Assembly (NCBI RefSeq): GCF_020524905.1 | Contig: NZ_JAIVKI010000016.1 | Location: 52,778-116,777, forward strand | Source: Microbulbifer variabilis | Lineage (GTDB): Bacteria; Pseudomonadota; Gammaproteobacteria; Pseudomonadales; Cellvibrionaceae | Length of the DNA: 64,000 nt | Direction of reading: 5' to 3' | Shown here: positions 36,422 through 45,877 of the stretch, piece by piece | How positions within the stretch are numbered: position 1 is the stretch's first letter | Layout of the letters: every line of letters starts with the position of its first letter | The notes under the pieces: model-generated | What the model was told of the DNA's origin: nothing | The model's input: only the letters and a program-made list of their open reading frames with translations | Database searches by the model: none | Made by a program: the position numbers and the translations under genes

Positions 36422-37039
36422 ATGAGCATCAAAAAAGAATTGCCCCCTTACATTTGCTCTTATAAAGGGGATCTGCTTGCCGGAGTCGATGAAGTTGGCC
36501 GTGGCCCATTGGCTGGAGATGTAGTGGCGGCTGCGGTAATTCTCGATCCAGCCAAGCCAATAATTGGGTTGGCTGACTCCAAAAAGCTCAGTGAAAAAAA
36601 ACGCGAGTTACTCTTTGATGAAATTTGTGAGCGCGCTCTGAGTTTCGCCATTGCTCGGGCTACAGTCGAAGAGATCGATCAGATCAATATTTTACAGGCT
36701 AGCCTGTTGGCAATGCATCGTGCGGTGGAGCAGTTGTCCCAGCAGCCAGAGTTTGTGTTGGTGGACGGCAATAAGAAACCGAATTGGCCTTACCCCTGCG
36801 ATACCGTGGTCAAGGGGGATGGTCGAGTGGCTGCGATTGCCGCCGCCTCGATTCTGGCAAAAGTGACACGGGATCGTGAGATGGTGAAATTGGATGCGCG
36901 GTATCCAGGTTACGGACTGGCCGGCCACAAAGGCTATCCAACCAAGGCGCATATGCAAGCCTTACAAGAGCTCGGACCTAGCCCACTACATAGGGTGAGC
37001 TTCGCACCGGTAAGAAAGCTCTTAGTGGATTTTGCCTGA
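36422..37039 (+). CDS. rnhB: Ribonuclease HII
   Basis: 205 residues. [20 protein letters not shown] holds the first catalytic Asp and Glu. VDGNKKP and [12 protein letters not shown] give the other acidic positions, and HKGYPTKAH is the family end motif. It cuts RNA of RNA-DNA hybrids. The common lpxB-rnhB-dnaE order breaks here: a convergent gene follows instead of dnaE. Confidence 0.96.
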   Translation: MSIKKELPPYICSYKGDLLAGVDEVGRGPLAGDVVAAAVILDPAKPIIGLADSKKLSEKKRELLFDEICERALSFAIARATVEEIDQINILQASLLAMHRAVEQLSQQPEFVLVDGNKKPNWPYPCDTVVKGDGRVAAIAAASILAKVTRDREMVKLDARYPGYGLAGHKGYPTKAHMQALQELGPSPLHRVSFAPVRKLLVDFA

Positions 37040-37063
37040 ACTCAGGGTTCAGCCAATTGTTAG

Positions 37064-38326
37064 TTAGCGCTCGATTTTCTTAACTCGGGCTTTGGTAATC
37101 ATCTTGTCTGATACCTCTTCAATTTCTACCAGATAATTGAGGATGTATAGGCTGATATTGCCATCTGGAATGCTTTCCAGGTGCTCCATGGCGAGGCCAT
37201 TGAAGGTCTTGGGGCCATCGGTGGGGAGGTTCCAGCCAAGGGTTCGGTTGATATCCCGAATGGAGGTTCCACCCTCGATCATATACCAGCCCCCTTCAAC
37301 GGCGACAATTTCCTCGTCGTCGCTGGGTACTGGGCTCGCGGTGAAATCGCCGACAATTTCCTCCAGCAAATCCTCCAGGGTCACAATTCCCATTACTTCA
37401 CCATATTCATCCACAACCAGACCCATTCGGCGTTTGGTTTTCTGGAAGTTCATTAACAGGGTGGGAAGGGGTGTGGCCTCTGGCACAAAGTAAGGCTCAT
37501 CGGTAAAGGACTTGAGACGCTCCGCTGTGAGTTTATCGGGCCCTTCGCGCAGGATCTGCGCGGCGCGACGCAGGTGCAAAACGCCAACCACTTGATTGAT
37601 ATCGCTGCGGTAAACCGGCAGACGGGTATAGGTACTCTCAGCCAGTTGTTGGAGGATTTGATCGGCGCTGTTTTCCAGATCGATCCCCATGACTTCGTTG
37701 CGGGGGATCATGATGTCCTCGACTGTGGCCTGGTCCAAGTCTAGTACGTTGAGAAGCATTCCTTTGTGCTTGCTTGGGAGTAGGGCACCGGACTCAAATA
37801 CAACAGTTCGCAGCTCTTCCGGGGCCAAATGCTCAGCATCACTGTTGGTAGTGGTTTCTACGCCCAGCAAACGAGCGAGCCCATTGGAAATACCACCTAC
37901 CAGAAGAACCACTGGGGTTAGTAGCCACTGAATTGGGCGCAAAATAAATGACGCAGGAAAGGCAACCTTCTCAGGGTGAAGAGCGGCAATGGTTTTTGGC
38001 GTGACTTCCGCAAAAATCAGTAGGGCGACGGTCAAAACTATTGTCGTAAGCAGCTCGCCATATACCTGGGCAAAGACAGAGCCGGCAATAACGGAGACGA
38101 GGACGTTAACGAGGTTATTGCCAATAAGGATCGAGCCGATCAGCTTGTCGGGTCGTGCGAGGAGCTCCATTGCGCGTTTGGCTCCACGGTGACCGTTCTT
38201 GGCTTGGTGGCGCAGGCGGTAGCGGTTCAGCGCCATCATGCTGGTTTCGGAGCTGGAAAAGAAAGCCGATATCACAATCAGCAGGGCCAGCAGGCTAAAC
38301 AGCAGACCCGGGGGCATCTCGTTCAA
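37064..38326 (-). CDS. CNNM/CorC-type membrane protein (DUF21, CBS pair, transporter-associated domain)
   Basis: 420 residues. An N-terminal DUF21/CNNM domain has three to four membrane helices (FSLLALLIVISAFFSSSETS at the start). A CBS-domain pair follows (about 200-330; IMIPRNEVMGIDLENSADQI, VVDEYGEVMGIVTLEDLLEE), then a C-terminal CorC_HlyC domain. The family is linked to Mg2+ or Co2+ efflux and magnesium balance. E. coli YfjD, which likewise lies near ffh, is the nearest type. The ion is not shown by the sequence. Confidence 0.88.
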   Translation of the reverse strand: MNEMPPGLLFSLLALLIVISAFFSSSETSMMALNRYRLRHQAKNGHRGAKRAMELLARPDKLIGSILIGNNLVNVLVSVIAGSVFAQVYGELLTTIVLTVALLIFAEVTPKTIAALHPEKVAFPASFILRPIQWLLTPVVLLVGGISNGLARLLGVETTTNSDAEHLAPEELRTVVFESGALLPSKHKGMLLNVLDLDQATVEDIMIPRNEVMGIDLENSADQILQQLAESTYTRLPVYRSDINQVVGVLHLRRAAQILREGPDKLTAERLKSFTDEPYFVPEATPLPTLLMNFQKTKRRMGLVVDEYGEVMGIVTLEDLLEEIVGDFTASPVPSDDEEIVAVEGGWYMIEGGTSIRDINRTLGWNLPTDGPKTFNGLAMEHLESIPDGNISLYILNYLVEIEEVSDKMITKARVKKIER

Positions 38327-38535
38327 GGGAGAACTCTTTTTATTTCTGAGCGGAGATATTGGAACAGAACAGAGACCTCCGCAAGTTTTCTAGTCATTAA
38401 TAACCCAAAACATACAAATTAAGGGCTAGAAAGGTGATAGGAATGTACAGTTTCCGGCCAACAACATGGCGGGGCATTGGAGTATCGATACCGGTAATTT
38501 GCTGTTGGCTTAGCTGCGATTTTTCCTTTTCTTAT

Positions 38536-39336
38536 TTAACCGCGCTGAAGAATAACTTCAATAACCAGTTTGCTGCCAAAGTAGGCCAGCATCAGTGCGA
38601 CAAATGCGCATAGAGTCCAGCGCACGGCGGTATTGCCACGCCAACCCCACTGCCAGTGTCCCCAGAGGAGAATACTGTAGAGCACCCAGGCGATCAGGGA
38701 GAGTACTGTTTTGTGTAGAAGACCCTGCTCAAATAGGTTGCCAACAAAAATAAAACCGGTAATCAGAGAGGCGGTTAGCAGCAGCTGACCGAAAGCGATC
38801 AAGCCAAAAAGCAGTGATTCCATACTCTGCAGAGGGGGGAGCAGACGCATTGCACCCACAGGTCTGTGGTTGTGCAATTGTTGATTCAGGTAGTAGAGGT
38901 AGATGGCCTGCAGGGTTGCGAGGGTAAGCAGTGAGTAGGCGCAGATAGATAAAAGCGCATGTACGGCTATACCCGAAGACAGCTGTTGATGTGGTGCAAC
39001 AGGCCCCCAGATATGTGTGGCGGCTAGCTCAGCGAGCGCGCCAACTGGGGCAAAAATAAGGATCAATAAGGTGAGTGGGCGGCTTGCAGCCAGAATAAGT
39101 AGCAACAGGTTCACCACCCAGATAATGAGTGACAGCATCGCCAATAAGTCAAAGCGGTAACCTGCGGGAGAGAACAGCGTGTGAGCCAGGGATATTCCGT
39201 GAGTAATCAGGGCTCCGGCGAACAGGCCCAGCAGGAGCCAGCGCTCGGGCTGTTGTGCTCGAGCAAGGGCCCTGGCCGCGACAATGGTGGTAGCTATATA
39301 TAGCGCGATGGCCGTCCAGTGGGCGAATGCCGCCAT
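38536..39336 (-). CDS. CcsA/YpjD-like membrane protein (cytochrome c assembly family)
   Basis: 266 residues with eight predicted membrane helices. HQQLSSGIAVHALLSICAYSLLTLATLQA matches (in parts) the WWD-less CcsA/YpjD family, with conserved His in SSGIAVHALLS. E. coli ypjD lies next to ffh, as here, divergent from it. A role in haem handling is inferred from the family only. Confidence 0.85.
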   Translation of the reverse strand: MAAFAHWTAIALYIATTIVAARALARAQQPERWLLLGLFAGALITHGISLAHTLFSPAGYRFDLLAMLSLIIWVVNLLLLILAASRPLTLLILIFAPVGALAELAATHIWGPVAPHQQLSSGIAVHALLSICAYSLLTLATLQAIYLYYLNQQLHNHRPVGAMRLLPPLQSMESLLFGLIAFGQLLLTASLITGFIFVGNLFEQGLLHKTVLSLIAWVLYSILLWGHWQWGWRGNTAVRWTLCAFVALMLAYFGSKLVIEVILQRG

Positions 39337-39436
39337 TGGTTAGATCCGTATCTTCTAAGCAGTGGAGGAGGAGTGTGTCACAGCCCGCTTTAACAGGGAA
39401 GATCTGGTGATATTTCGGCTGTGACGGGACCTGGGC

Positions 39437-39442
39437 TATACT
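39437..39442 (+). promoter_or_regulatory. Possible -10 element for ffh
   Basis: TATACT lies about 100 bases before the ffh ATG in the ypjD/ffh divergent gap. The matching -35 (around 39414) is poor, so this is tentative. Confidence 0.35.
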
Positions 39443-39541
39443 GCCGCGCCTCAGAGTGGGAGTTGGAGATGCTCCCCTAGATAATTTCGCGGCCCTCCGC
39501 ACCGGGGTCCTGTCCGCAATCGGAGAAATCGAGACGAATTT

Positions 39542-40960
39542 ATGTTCGATAACCTGAGTGACCGCTTATCGGCGGCCCTAAAAAAAGTCACCGGCAAGGC
39601 GAGCCTGACCGATGACAATATCCGCGATACCCTGCGCGAAGTGCGCAAAGCGCTGCTTGAAGCGGATGTCGCTCTGCCTGTTGTGAAGGCCTTTGTGCAA
39701 CAAGTGCGCACAGCTGCTGTAGGACAGAAGGTTAGTAAGGCCCTGAATCCGGGCCAGCAGTTCGTCAAGATTGTTCAGGATGAGCTGGTCAAGGTAATGG
39801 GTGCGGCTGCAGAGCCTCTCAATCTCGCAGTGCAGCCCCCGGCTGTGATTCTGATGGCGGGTCTTCAGGGCGCCGGTAAAACCACCAGTGTCGCCAAGTT
39901 GGCCAAATACCTGCGTGAGCGGGAAAAGAAAAAAGTCATGGTGGTGAGTGCAGACGTATATCGCCCCGCAGCTATTAAACAGCTGGAGACTCTGGCCGGT
40001 GAGGTGGACGCGCTTTTCCATGCATCCACTCCGGAGCAGAAGCCACTTGATATTGCCAAGGGCGCTGTGGATGCGGCACGCAAGCAGTTTGCCGATGTGT
40101 TGATCGTCGATACCGCTGGTCGCCTGCATATCGATAGCCAGTTGATGGATGAAATCAAAGAGCTGCACAGAGAGCTGGACCCAGCGGAGACCCTGTTCGT
40201 TATCGACGCAATGATCGGTCAGGATGCGGTAAATACCGCCAACGCCTTCAATGAGGCGCTGCCGCTTACCGGGGTTATTCTGACCAAGGCGGACGGTGAT
40301 GCCCGCGGTGGTGCGGCACTCTCTGTGCGCCATGTCACTGGTAAGCCGATCAAGTTTATCGGTGTCGGTGAGAAGACCGATGCCTTGGAAACCTTCCACC
40401 CGGATCGTATCGCCTCACGGATTCTCGGTATGGGCGATATTTTGTCTCTGATCGAAGAGGCAGAGCAAAAAATCGACAGGGAGAAGGCCGAAAAACTGGT
40501 CAAAAAGGTGCAAAAGGGCAAGGGCTTCGACCTGGAGGACCTGCGCGACCAGCTGCAGCAGATGCAGAATATGGGCGGTTTGGGCTCCCTGCTGGAAAAA
40601 ATGCCCGGCATGGGCGGCGTTGCTCAAGCTGCCCAACAGGCGGATATGGGCAAGGAGTTCAAACGAATGGACGCTTTGATTTCCTCCATGACCCCGGCGG
40701 AGCGTCGCAATCCAGAGCTTCTCAATGGCTCTCGCAAGCGCCGTATTGTCGCTGGTTCCGGTACCCAGGTGCAGGATCTTAACCGGTTGCTCAAACAGCA
40801 CAAGCAGATGGGAAAAATGATGAAAAAGCTCAAGGGCGGCGGTATGAGCAAGATGATGCGCGGCCTGGGTGGAATGACTGGTGGTGCTGGCCTGCCTGGA
40901 GGTCTCGGCGGCCTGGGCGGAATGCCCGGAGGATTGCCTCCTGGATTTAAGAAAAAGTAA
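39542..40960 (+). CDS. ffh: Signal recognition particle protein Ffh
   Basis: 472 residues. An N-terminal helical bundle precedes a GTPase G domain with GLQGAGKTTSVAKLA (about 107-121), DTAGR and TKADGDARGGAAL. The M domain (from about 300) is rich in Met and Gly, ending in GGLGGLGGMPGGLPPGFKKK. It binds signal sequences and 4.5S RNA. It precedes the rpsP operon in the conserved order. Confidence 0.98.
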   Translation: MFDNLSDRLSAALKKVTGKASLTDDNIRDTLREVRKALLEADVALPVVKAFVQQVRTAAVGQKVSKALNPGQQFVKIVQDELVKVMGAAAEPLNLAVQPPAVILMAGLQGAGKTTSVAKLAKYLREREKKKVMVVSADVYRPAAIKQLETLAGEVDALFHASTPEQKPLDIAKGAVDAARKQFADVLIVDTAGRLHIDSQLMDEIKELHRELDPAETLFVIDAMIGQDAVNTANAFNEALPLTGVILTKADGDARGGAALSVRHVTGKPIKFIGVGEKTDALETFHPDRIASRILGMGDILSLIEEAEQKIDREKAEKLVKKVQKGKGFDLEDLRDQLQQMQNMGGLGSLLEKMPGMGGVAQAAQQADMGKEFKRMDALISSMTPAERRNPELLNGSRKRRIVAGSGTQVQDLNRLLKQHKQMGKMMKKLKGGGMSKMMRGLGGMTGGAGLPGGLGGLGGMPGGLPPGFKKK

Positions 40961-40964
40961 GGCT

Positions 40965-40987
40965 CTGGGGCTCTTTGGCTTCCCCAG
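40965..40987 (+). terminator. Stem-loop after ffh
   Basis: CTGGGG/CCCCAG with an 11-base loop just after the ffh stop. There is no T-run, so termination is uncertain. Confidence 0.4.
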
Positions 40988-40994
40988 CGAGCGC

Positions 40995-41023
40995 TATACA
41001 AATCTCTGGCGGTGCATTAGAAT
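40995..41023 (+). promoter_or_regulatory. Promoter for the rpsP-rimM-trmD-rplS operon
   Basis: -35-like TATACA (40995-41000), 17-base spacer, -10 TAGAAT (41018-41023). A leader of about 85 bases follows before the rpsP ATG. Confidence 0.55.
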
Positions 41024-41115
41024 ACGCCGCCTTTCAGCCGGGTGAGCTGCCGGCAGAGTTGTTTGGGTGATGGCTTAATGCTGTCGCCAAGTGTTAAAAA
41101 CTACAGGAAAGTTAC

Positions 41116-41355
41116 ATGGTAACCATTCGTTTGGCTCGTGGCGGTGCTAAGAAACGCCCGTTTTATCACCTGACCGTAACCGATAGCCGCAAATCTCGCG
41201 ACGGTCGTTTCATTGAGCGTGTTGGCTTCTTCAACCCGGTTGCCCGTGGTCAGGAAGAGCGTCTGCGCATCGATCGTGAGCGTGTTGACTACTGGCTGGG
41301 TCACGGCGCTCAGGTTTCTGATCGCGTCAGCAAGCTGCTGAAAGAATCCGCTTAA
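41116..41355 (+). CDS. rpsP: 30S ribosomal protein S16
   Basis: 79 residues. [20 protein letters not shown] and [14 protein letters not shown] are S16 signatures. AGGAAAG precedes the ATG. First gene of the conserved S16-RimM-TrmD-L19 operon. Confidence 0.98.
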   Translation: MVTIRLARGGAKKRPFYHLTVTDSRKSRDGRFIERVGFFNPVARGQEERLRIDRERVDYWLGHGAQVSDRVSKLLKESA

Positions 41356-41377
41356 TTTGCGCGTAAGTGGTGCGCCT

Positions 41378-41917
41378 GTGGCAGATAACGGAAAGCCTTC
41401 CGAGGAACTGGTCACGGTTGGGCGCGTAACTACCGTTTATGGTGTGCGCGGCTGGGTCAAGGTTCACTCCTATACCGAGCCGATGGACAACATCCTGCAA
41501 TTCCCCAAGTGGTGGTTGCGGGGGCCGAAAGGCTGGGAACCCTTGGAAATAGATGCTGGTAAGCGTCATGGCAAGGGATTGATCGTTCATGTGAAGGGCT
41601 TGGATGACCGCGATTTGGCGGCTCAACTTTGTCAGCGTGATATTGCTATAGCACGTGACCTGATGCCTGAACTCGAGCAAGGTGAGTATTACTGGCACCA
41701 GCTTGAAGGTCTGCGGGTTATCAGCCGTTTTGACGGCGGGGAGCACGATTTTGGCAGTGTCGTTCGCATGATGGAAACTGGCGCAAACGATGTATTGGTT
41801 GTGCGTGGTGGGACGGATAAACGCGAGCGTTTGATTCCGTATATACCAGGCCAGTTTGTTACAGAAGTAGACCTGGAAGCCGGTGTGATCACCGTCGACT
41901 GGGACCCGGCTTTTTAA
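41378..41917 (+). CDS. rimM: 16S rRNA processing protein RimM
   Basis: 179 residues from GTG 41378. The frame is open from TTG 41357, directly after rpsP, so the start is uncertain and neither has a good ribosome site. TVGRVTTVYGVRGWVKVHS is the family N-terminus. A PRC-barrel C-terminal domain follows (EYYWHQLEGLRVI; LIPYIPGQFVTEVDLEAGVI, quoted in part). It helps mature the 30S head. Confidence 0.94.
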   Translation: MADNGKPSEELVTVGRVTTVYGVRGWVKVHSYTEPMDNILQFPKWWLRGPKGWEPLEIDAGKRHGKGLIVHVKGLDDRDLAAQLCQRDIAIARDLMPELEQGEYYWHQLEGLRVISRFDGGEHDFGSVVRMMETGANDVLVVRGGTDKRERLIPYIPGQFVTEVDLEAGVITVDWDPAF

Positions 41918-41928
41918 GGCATTGAGCG

Positions 41929-42693
41929 ATGGCTAAAAGAATCGCTCTGGTAAGCATTTTTCCGGAGATGTTTGCCGCACTGACCGAGTATGGTGTCAGC
42001 GGGCGGGCCGTTAAAGATGGCCTGTTGGAAGTACGCTGCTGGAACCCTCGGGATTTCACCAGTGACAAGCACCGCACTGTGGATGATCGCCCCTATGGCG
42101 GTGGTCCCGGAATGGTGATGATGGCCGAACCCCTTTATCAGTCCTTGCAGGCGGCACGCGTCTGGGCTGGAGAAGAGGGCGAAGCCGTACGCATTATCTA
42201 CCTGTCTCCGCAGGGGCAGCAGCTGGATCAGCGCGGGGTCGAAAACCTCTCTGATGCTGGCAATCTGGTTTTGCTGGCCGGGCGTTATGAAGGGGTAGAT
42301 GAGCGTATCGTCGAATCGATGATCGACGAGGAATGGTCCATTGGTGACTATGTCCTAAGCGGTGGTGAACTGGCTGCTATGGTAATGGTGGATGCTATTA
42401 CACGCCTGATTCCCGGAGCTCTGGGGCACGATCAGTCGGCGGTTGAGGATTCTTTTTCCTCTGGCTTGCTCGACTGTCCCCACTACACCCGGCCCGAACA
42501 GTACCGGGGCGTAGCGGTACCGGAAGTGTTGCTCTCGGGCAACCACGAAAGAATACGCCGCTGGCGCCTGAAGCAGGCACTGGCGCGCACACAACAGCGT
42601 CGGCCCGACCTTTTGGCGGGGCTGGAGCTGGACAAGGAACAGAAGCAACTGTTGGAGGAAATCCAGCAGGAGCGGAAATCCGATAAAACTTGA
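41929..42693 (+). CDS. trmD: tRNA (guanine37-N1)-methyltransferase
   Basis: 254 residues. The SPOUT knot methyltransferase has [12 protein letters not shown] and [33 protein letters not shown] and RPEQYRG follow. It methylates G37 of tRNAs reading CNN codons, preventing frameshifts. Confidence 0.98.
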   Translation: MAKRIALVSIFPEMFAALTEYGVSGRAVKDGLLEVRCWNPRDFTSDKHRTVDDRPYGGGPGMVMMAEPLYQSLQAARVWAGEEGEAVRIIYLSPQGQQLDQRGVENLSDAGNLVLLAGRYEGVDERIVESMIDEEWSIGDYVLSGGELAAMVMVDAITRLIPGALGHDQSAVEDSFSSGLLDCPHYTRPEQYRGVAVPEVLLSGNHERIRRWRLKQALARTQQRRPDLLAGLELDKEQKQLLEEIQQERKSDKT

Positions 42694-42773
42694 TGCCGGA
42701 TTCGCCGGGAGGCGGGAGTAGTTCGGTGAACTAGCTGAGAAGCTACATAAACTCTATTTGGGAGCAAATCCAA

Positions 42774-43124
42774 ATGACTAACAAAATTATCCAGCAGCTG
42801 GAGCAGGAACAGCTGAAGAGCGAAGTACCTCCCTTCGCACCGGGCGACACTGTAATCGTTCAAGTGAAAGTAAAAGAAGGTAACCGCGAGCGTCTGCAGG
42901 CGTTCGAAGGTGTGGTAATCGGCAAGCGCAACCGCGGCCTGAACTCCTCCTTCACCGTACGTAAAATCTCCCACGGTGTTGGCGTTGAGCGTACTTTCCA
43001 GACCCACAGCCCGCTGGTTGACAGCATTAAGGTTAAGCGTCGCGGTGACGTGCGCCAGGCTAAACTCTACTACCTGCGCAACCTGACTGGTAAAGCCGCA
43101 CGTATTAAAGAGAAGCTTAACTAA
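42774..43124 (+). CDS. rplS: 50S ribosomal protein L19
   Basis: 116 residues. [38 protein letters not shown] and the [25 protein letters not shown] end (quoted in parts) are L19. The last gene of the operon, followed by a strong terminator. Confidence 0.98.
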   Translation: MTNKIIQQLEQEQLKSEVPPFAPGDTVIVQVKVKEGNRERLQAFEGVVIGKRNRGLNSSFTVRKISHGVGVERTFQTHSPLVDSIKVKRRGDVRQAKLYYLRNLTGKAARIKEKLN

Positions 43125-43144
43125 GCACCTCTCATACAGCTCGC

Positions 43145-43176
43145 AAAAAAGCCGGAGCAATTGCTCCGGCTTTTTT
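43145..43176 (+). terminator. Intrinsic terminator of the rpsP operon
   Basis: A perfect palindrome GCCGGAGCAATTGCTCCGGC (43151-43170) is flanked by an A-run and TTTTTTG. Confidence 0.95.
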
Positions 43177-43483
43177 GTATCTGAAATCAGCCCTTTGTGA
43201 CTGTATTCCCGGCCCCTAAAAGGCAATGCAGCCTCAGAAACCAGTGGCTTTTTTTGAATTCCTGGTCACTGACTTCTCCATTAAGGCGGCAGCTTGCCGC
43301 GATGTATCTCTGCCATATCTTCGAGATCAGCGCACAACTTGGAATTTTGCACGTAGTGCCGGATGCCTGAATATGTTAAAACGCGCCATATGGGCCTGAT
43401 ACGGCATGTAGCTGCCATACTGGCTGGAACTGAAGGCCGACGTTTGAGTCGAACCTCATTGAGAATTAAAGGAGCAATCGGTA
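43177..43483. other. Gene-free gap before dsbC
   Basis: 307 bases. Apart from the AAGGAG ribosome site of dsbC (43469-43474), I see no convincing gene, repeat or promoter. Confidence 0.5.
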
Positions 43484-44236
43484 ATGATGCTTATCAAGAA
43501 GCCGCTGGCGCTCGCTGGAGTGCTGCTCGGTCTGCTTGGCCCAGCGGCCCTTGCAGAGGTCGACGCGAATGTTGCGAAGACGATTAAGGCCCGCTTAGAG
43601 GCAAGTAACCCAAAGCCCAAGTATGGCGACGTGCGCGAGACCCCCATCGAAGGGCTCTACGAGGTAGAGCTGGATGGCGGCAGTAGCACCCTATTCGTCT
43701 CAGCCGATGGCAACCACTTTATTCTGGGAGACCTGTTTCAGGTGAAGAGCGGTGGCGGCTTTGCCAACCTCTCGGAAGGGCGCCGTGCAACTCGCCGGGC
43801 CAAGGTGATGGAAACCCAGAACATCGACGATATGATCGTCTTTTCGCCCAAAGGTGAAACTAAGGCGCGCATCTATGTCTTTACCGATGTGGACTGCGGC
43901 TACTGTCGGAAGTTACATCAGGATGTTCCCGAACTGAACAAGCGCGGGATCGAAGTAAGATACCTGGCATTCCCACGAGCAGGGCTGCAATCATTGAGCT
44001 ATCGCAAGCTAGTGACTGCTTGGTGCGCTGAGGACAGCAACAAAACCCTGACGGCTTTAAAGAATCGTGAAAACGTGCCTTTGAATGTCTGTGATAACAA
44101 CCCGGTTGCCGCTCAATATAAATTGGGTAACGAGGTGATCGATGTGCGCGGTACGCCTACGATTGTGATGGAGGACGGCAGAGTCGTACCCGGCTATCTG
44201 CCCCCCGCCACTCTGGTTAAAGAGTTGGGAATCTAA
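43484..44236 (+). CDS. dsbC: Thiol:disulfide interchange protein DsbC
   Basis: 250 residues. The signal peptide ends at LGPAALA. An N-terminal dimerisation domain (about 25-85) is joined by a linker to a thioredoxin domain. The active site is C138-G-Y-C141 in TDVDCGYCRKLH, and the cis-Pro loop is VRGTPTIV. A second Cys pair (CAEDSN and VCDNN) is the structural disulphide. It isomerises wrong disulphides in the periplasm. Confidence 0.94.
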   Translation: MMLIKKPLALAGVLLGLLGPAALAEVDANVAKTIKARLEASNPKPKYGDVRETPIEGLYEVELDGGSSTLFVSADGNHFILGDLFQVKSGGGFANLSEGRRATRRAKVMETQNIDDMIVFSPKGETKARIYVFTDVDCGYCRKLHQDVPELNKRGIEVRYLAFPRAGLQSLSYRKLVTAWCAEDSNKTLTALKNRENVPLNVCDNNPVAAQYKLGNEVIDVRGTPTIVMEDGRVVPGYLPPATLVKELGI

Positions 44237-44244
44237 TTATTCTG

Positions 44245-44280
44245 AAAAATAGCGGCCGTTTTGTGACGGCCGCTATTTTT
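44245..44280. terminator. Bidirectional terminator between dsbC and aspA
   Basis: AAAAATAGCGGCCGT (44245-44259) pairs with ACGGCCGCTATTTTT (44266-44280) across six bases. The A and T ends serve both convergent genes. Confidence 0.92.
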
Positions 44281-44282
44281 AT

Positions 44283-45749
44283 TTAGGCCAGGTTTTTCAG
44301 TGTCACCTTGCGTGGCTGGGTCATATTCTCCGGGGCGAGAATATCGCTTAACTCTTCCTCACTCAGCAGCCCCTCCTCCAGTATCAACTGCTTGACGCTC
44401 GCGCCGGTCATCAATGCCTGCTGGGCGATACGAGTGGCATTTTCGTAGCCGATAAATGGATTTACCGCGGTAATCAGGCCAATGCTGTTTTCCACCATCT
44501 GCCGGCAGTGTTCCTCGTTCGCACTGATACCGTTGACGCAGCGCTGGGCCAGGGTGTGCATAGCCTGAGTCATCAGGCGCATGGATTGCAACAGGTTGAA
44601 GGCGATGACTGGCTCCATTACGTTCAGCTGTAGCTGGCCTGATTCGGCCGCCAAGGTGATCGTCAGATCGTTGCCGATCACCTGGTAGGCCACCTGGTTT
44701 ACCACTTCGGGAATTACCGGATTCACTTTGCCGGGCATAATAGAGGAGCCCGGCTGCATTGGAGGCAGGTTGATCTCGTTGAGGCCCGCGCGGGGGCCGC
44801 TGGAGAGGAGACGCAGGTCACTACAGATCTTTGAGATTTTCACCGCGATGCGTTTCATCACTCCGGAGAACATGACGAAGGCACCCATATCGGAGGTGGC
44901 TTCCACCAGGTTTTCCGCGCAGACAAAATCGATACCGGAAATTTCCGAAAGGGCTGTTACCACCAGCTGGCGGTATTGAGGATCGGTATTGATTCCAGTA
45001 CCAATTGCCGTGCCCCCCATATTAATTTCATTAAACAGGGCAACCAGCTCCTTAACCCGGGCGACATCCTCGCGAATCGTAGCGGCAAATGCGGCAAATT
45101 CCTGCCCAAGAGTCATAGGTACGGCATCCTGCAATTGGGTGCGCCCCATTTTGATCACGTGGGCAAACTCTCTGGCTTTGCCATCAAACTCAATGCATAG
45201 CCCCTCCATGGATTGCACCAAATCGTTGTAGCTAAGGAGCACGGCCAAGTTGATAGAAGTGGGATACACATCGTTGGTGGATTGCGACAGGTTTACATGG
45301 TTGTTGGGGTGGACCTTCTTGTATTCCCCTTTGCTGTGGCCCAGCAACTCCAAGGCGCGGTTGGCAATTACCTCGTTGGCATTCATGTTGGTGGAGGTGC
45401 CAGCGCCGCCCTGGATCATGTCCACCAGGAATTGATCGTGCAATTTGCCATTGATAATTTCAGCACAAGCCTCGGTTATTGCTGTTTCCAGCTTTTCCTC
45501 TAGGTAGCCGAGTTCTCGGTTGGCTCGTGCCGCAGCCTTTTTGACCATGGCCAGTGCCTTAACCAAATTGGGGAAATGGTTAAGGGTAATGCCGGTGATC
45601 TGGAAATTTTCCAGAGCACGCAGGGTTTGAATGCCAAAATAGACATCCGCTGGCACTTCACGCTCCCCGAGCAGGTCTTTTTCAATGCGAAATTCACTAC
45701 TGGCAGTGAATACAGGCATGGGTTTTAGGGTGTGGAAATCATTTGTCAT
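44283..45749 (-). CDS. aspA: Aspartate ammonia-lyase
   Basis: 488 residues, with about 15 residues more at the N-terminus than E. coli AspA. FRIEKDLLGEREVPADVYFG is the AspA start. QSTNDVYPTSI and the lyase signature GSSIMPGKVNPVIPE (the catalytic Ser loop) follow. It splits aspartate to fumarate and ammonia. Fumarase C is a relative, but the start and the nearby asparaginase gene favour AspA. A regulator and ansA lie upstream on the same strand. Confidence 0.93.
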   Translation of the reverse strand: MTNDFHTLKPMPVFTASSEFRIEKDLLGEREVPADVYFGIQTLRALENFQITGITLNHFPNLVKALAMVKKAAARANRELGYLEEKLETAITEACAEIINGKLHDQFLVDMIQGGAGTSTNMNANEVIANRALELLGHSKGEYKKVHPNNHVNLSQSTNDVYPTSINLAVLLSYNDLVQSMEGLCIEFDGKAREFAHVIKMGRTQLQDAVPMTLGQEFAAFAATIREDVARVKELVALFNEINMGGTAIGTGINTDPQYRQLVVTALSEISGIDFVCAENLVEATSDMGAFVMFSGVMKRIAVKISKICSDLRLLSSGPRAGLNEINLPPMQPGSSIMPGKVNPVIPEVVNQVAYQVIGNDLTITLAAESGQLQLNVMEPVIAFNLLQSMRLMTQAMHTLAQRCVNGISANEEHCRQMVENSIGLITAVNPFIGYENATRIAQQALMTGASVKQLILEEGLLSEEELSDILAPENMTQPRKVTLKNLA

Positions 45750-45877
45750 GATATTTTTGCTTTCTCTTCATCTGCATAGAGCCAAGCGCACTAATAGCCA
45801 GGATTGACCTGAACTTCGGGGTGCGCGTGGCTGTTTTCATTTAGGCCTCTTAGTGGGGGCCTTTATAGGGAGTTATT

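Noticed and set aside
39578..40399. A 273-codon minus-strand frame opposite ffh
   Set aside because: ffh is certain and the opposite frame shows no domain.
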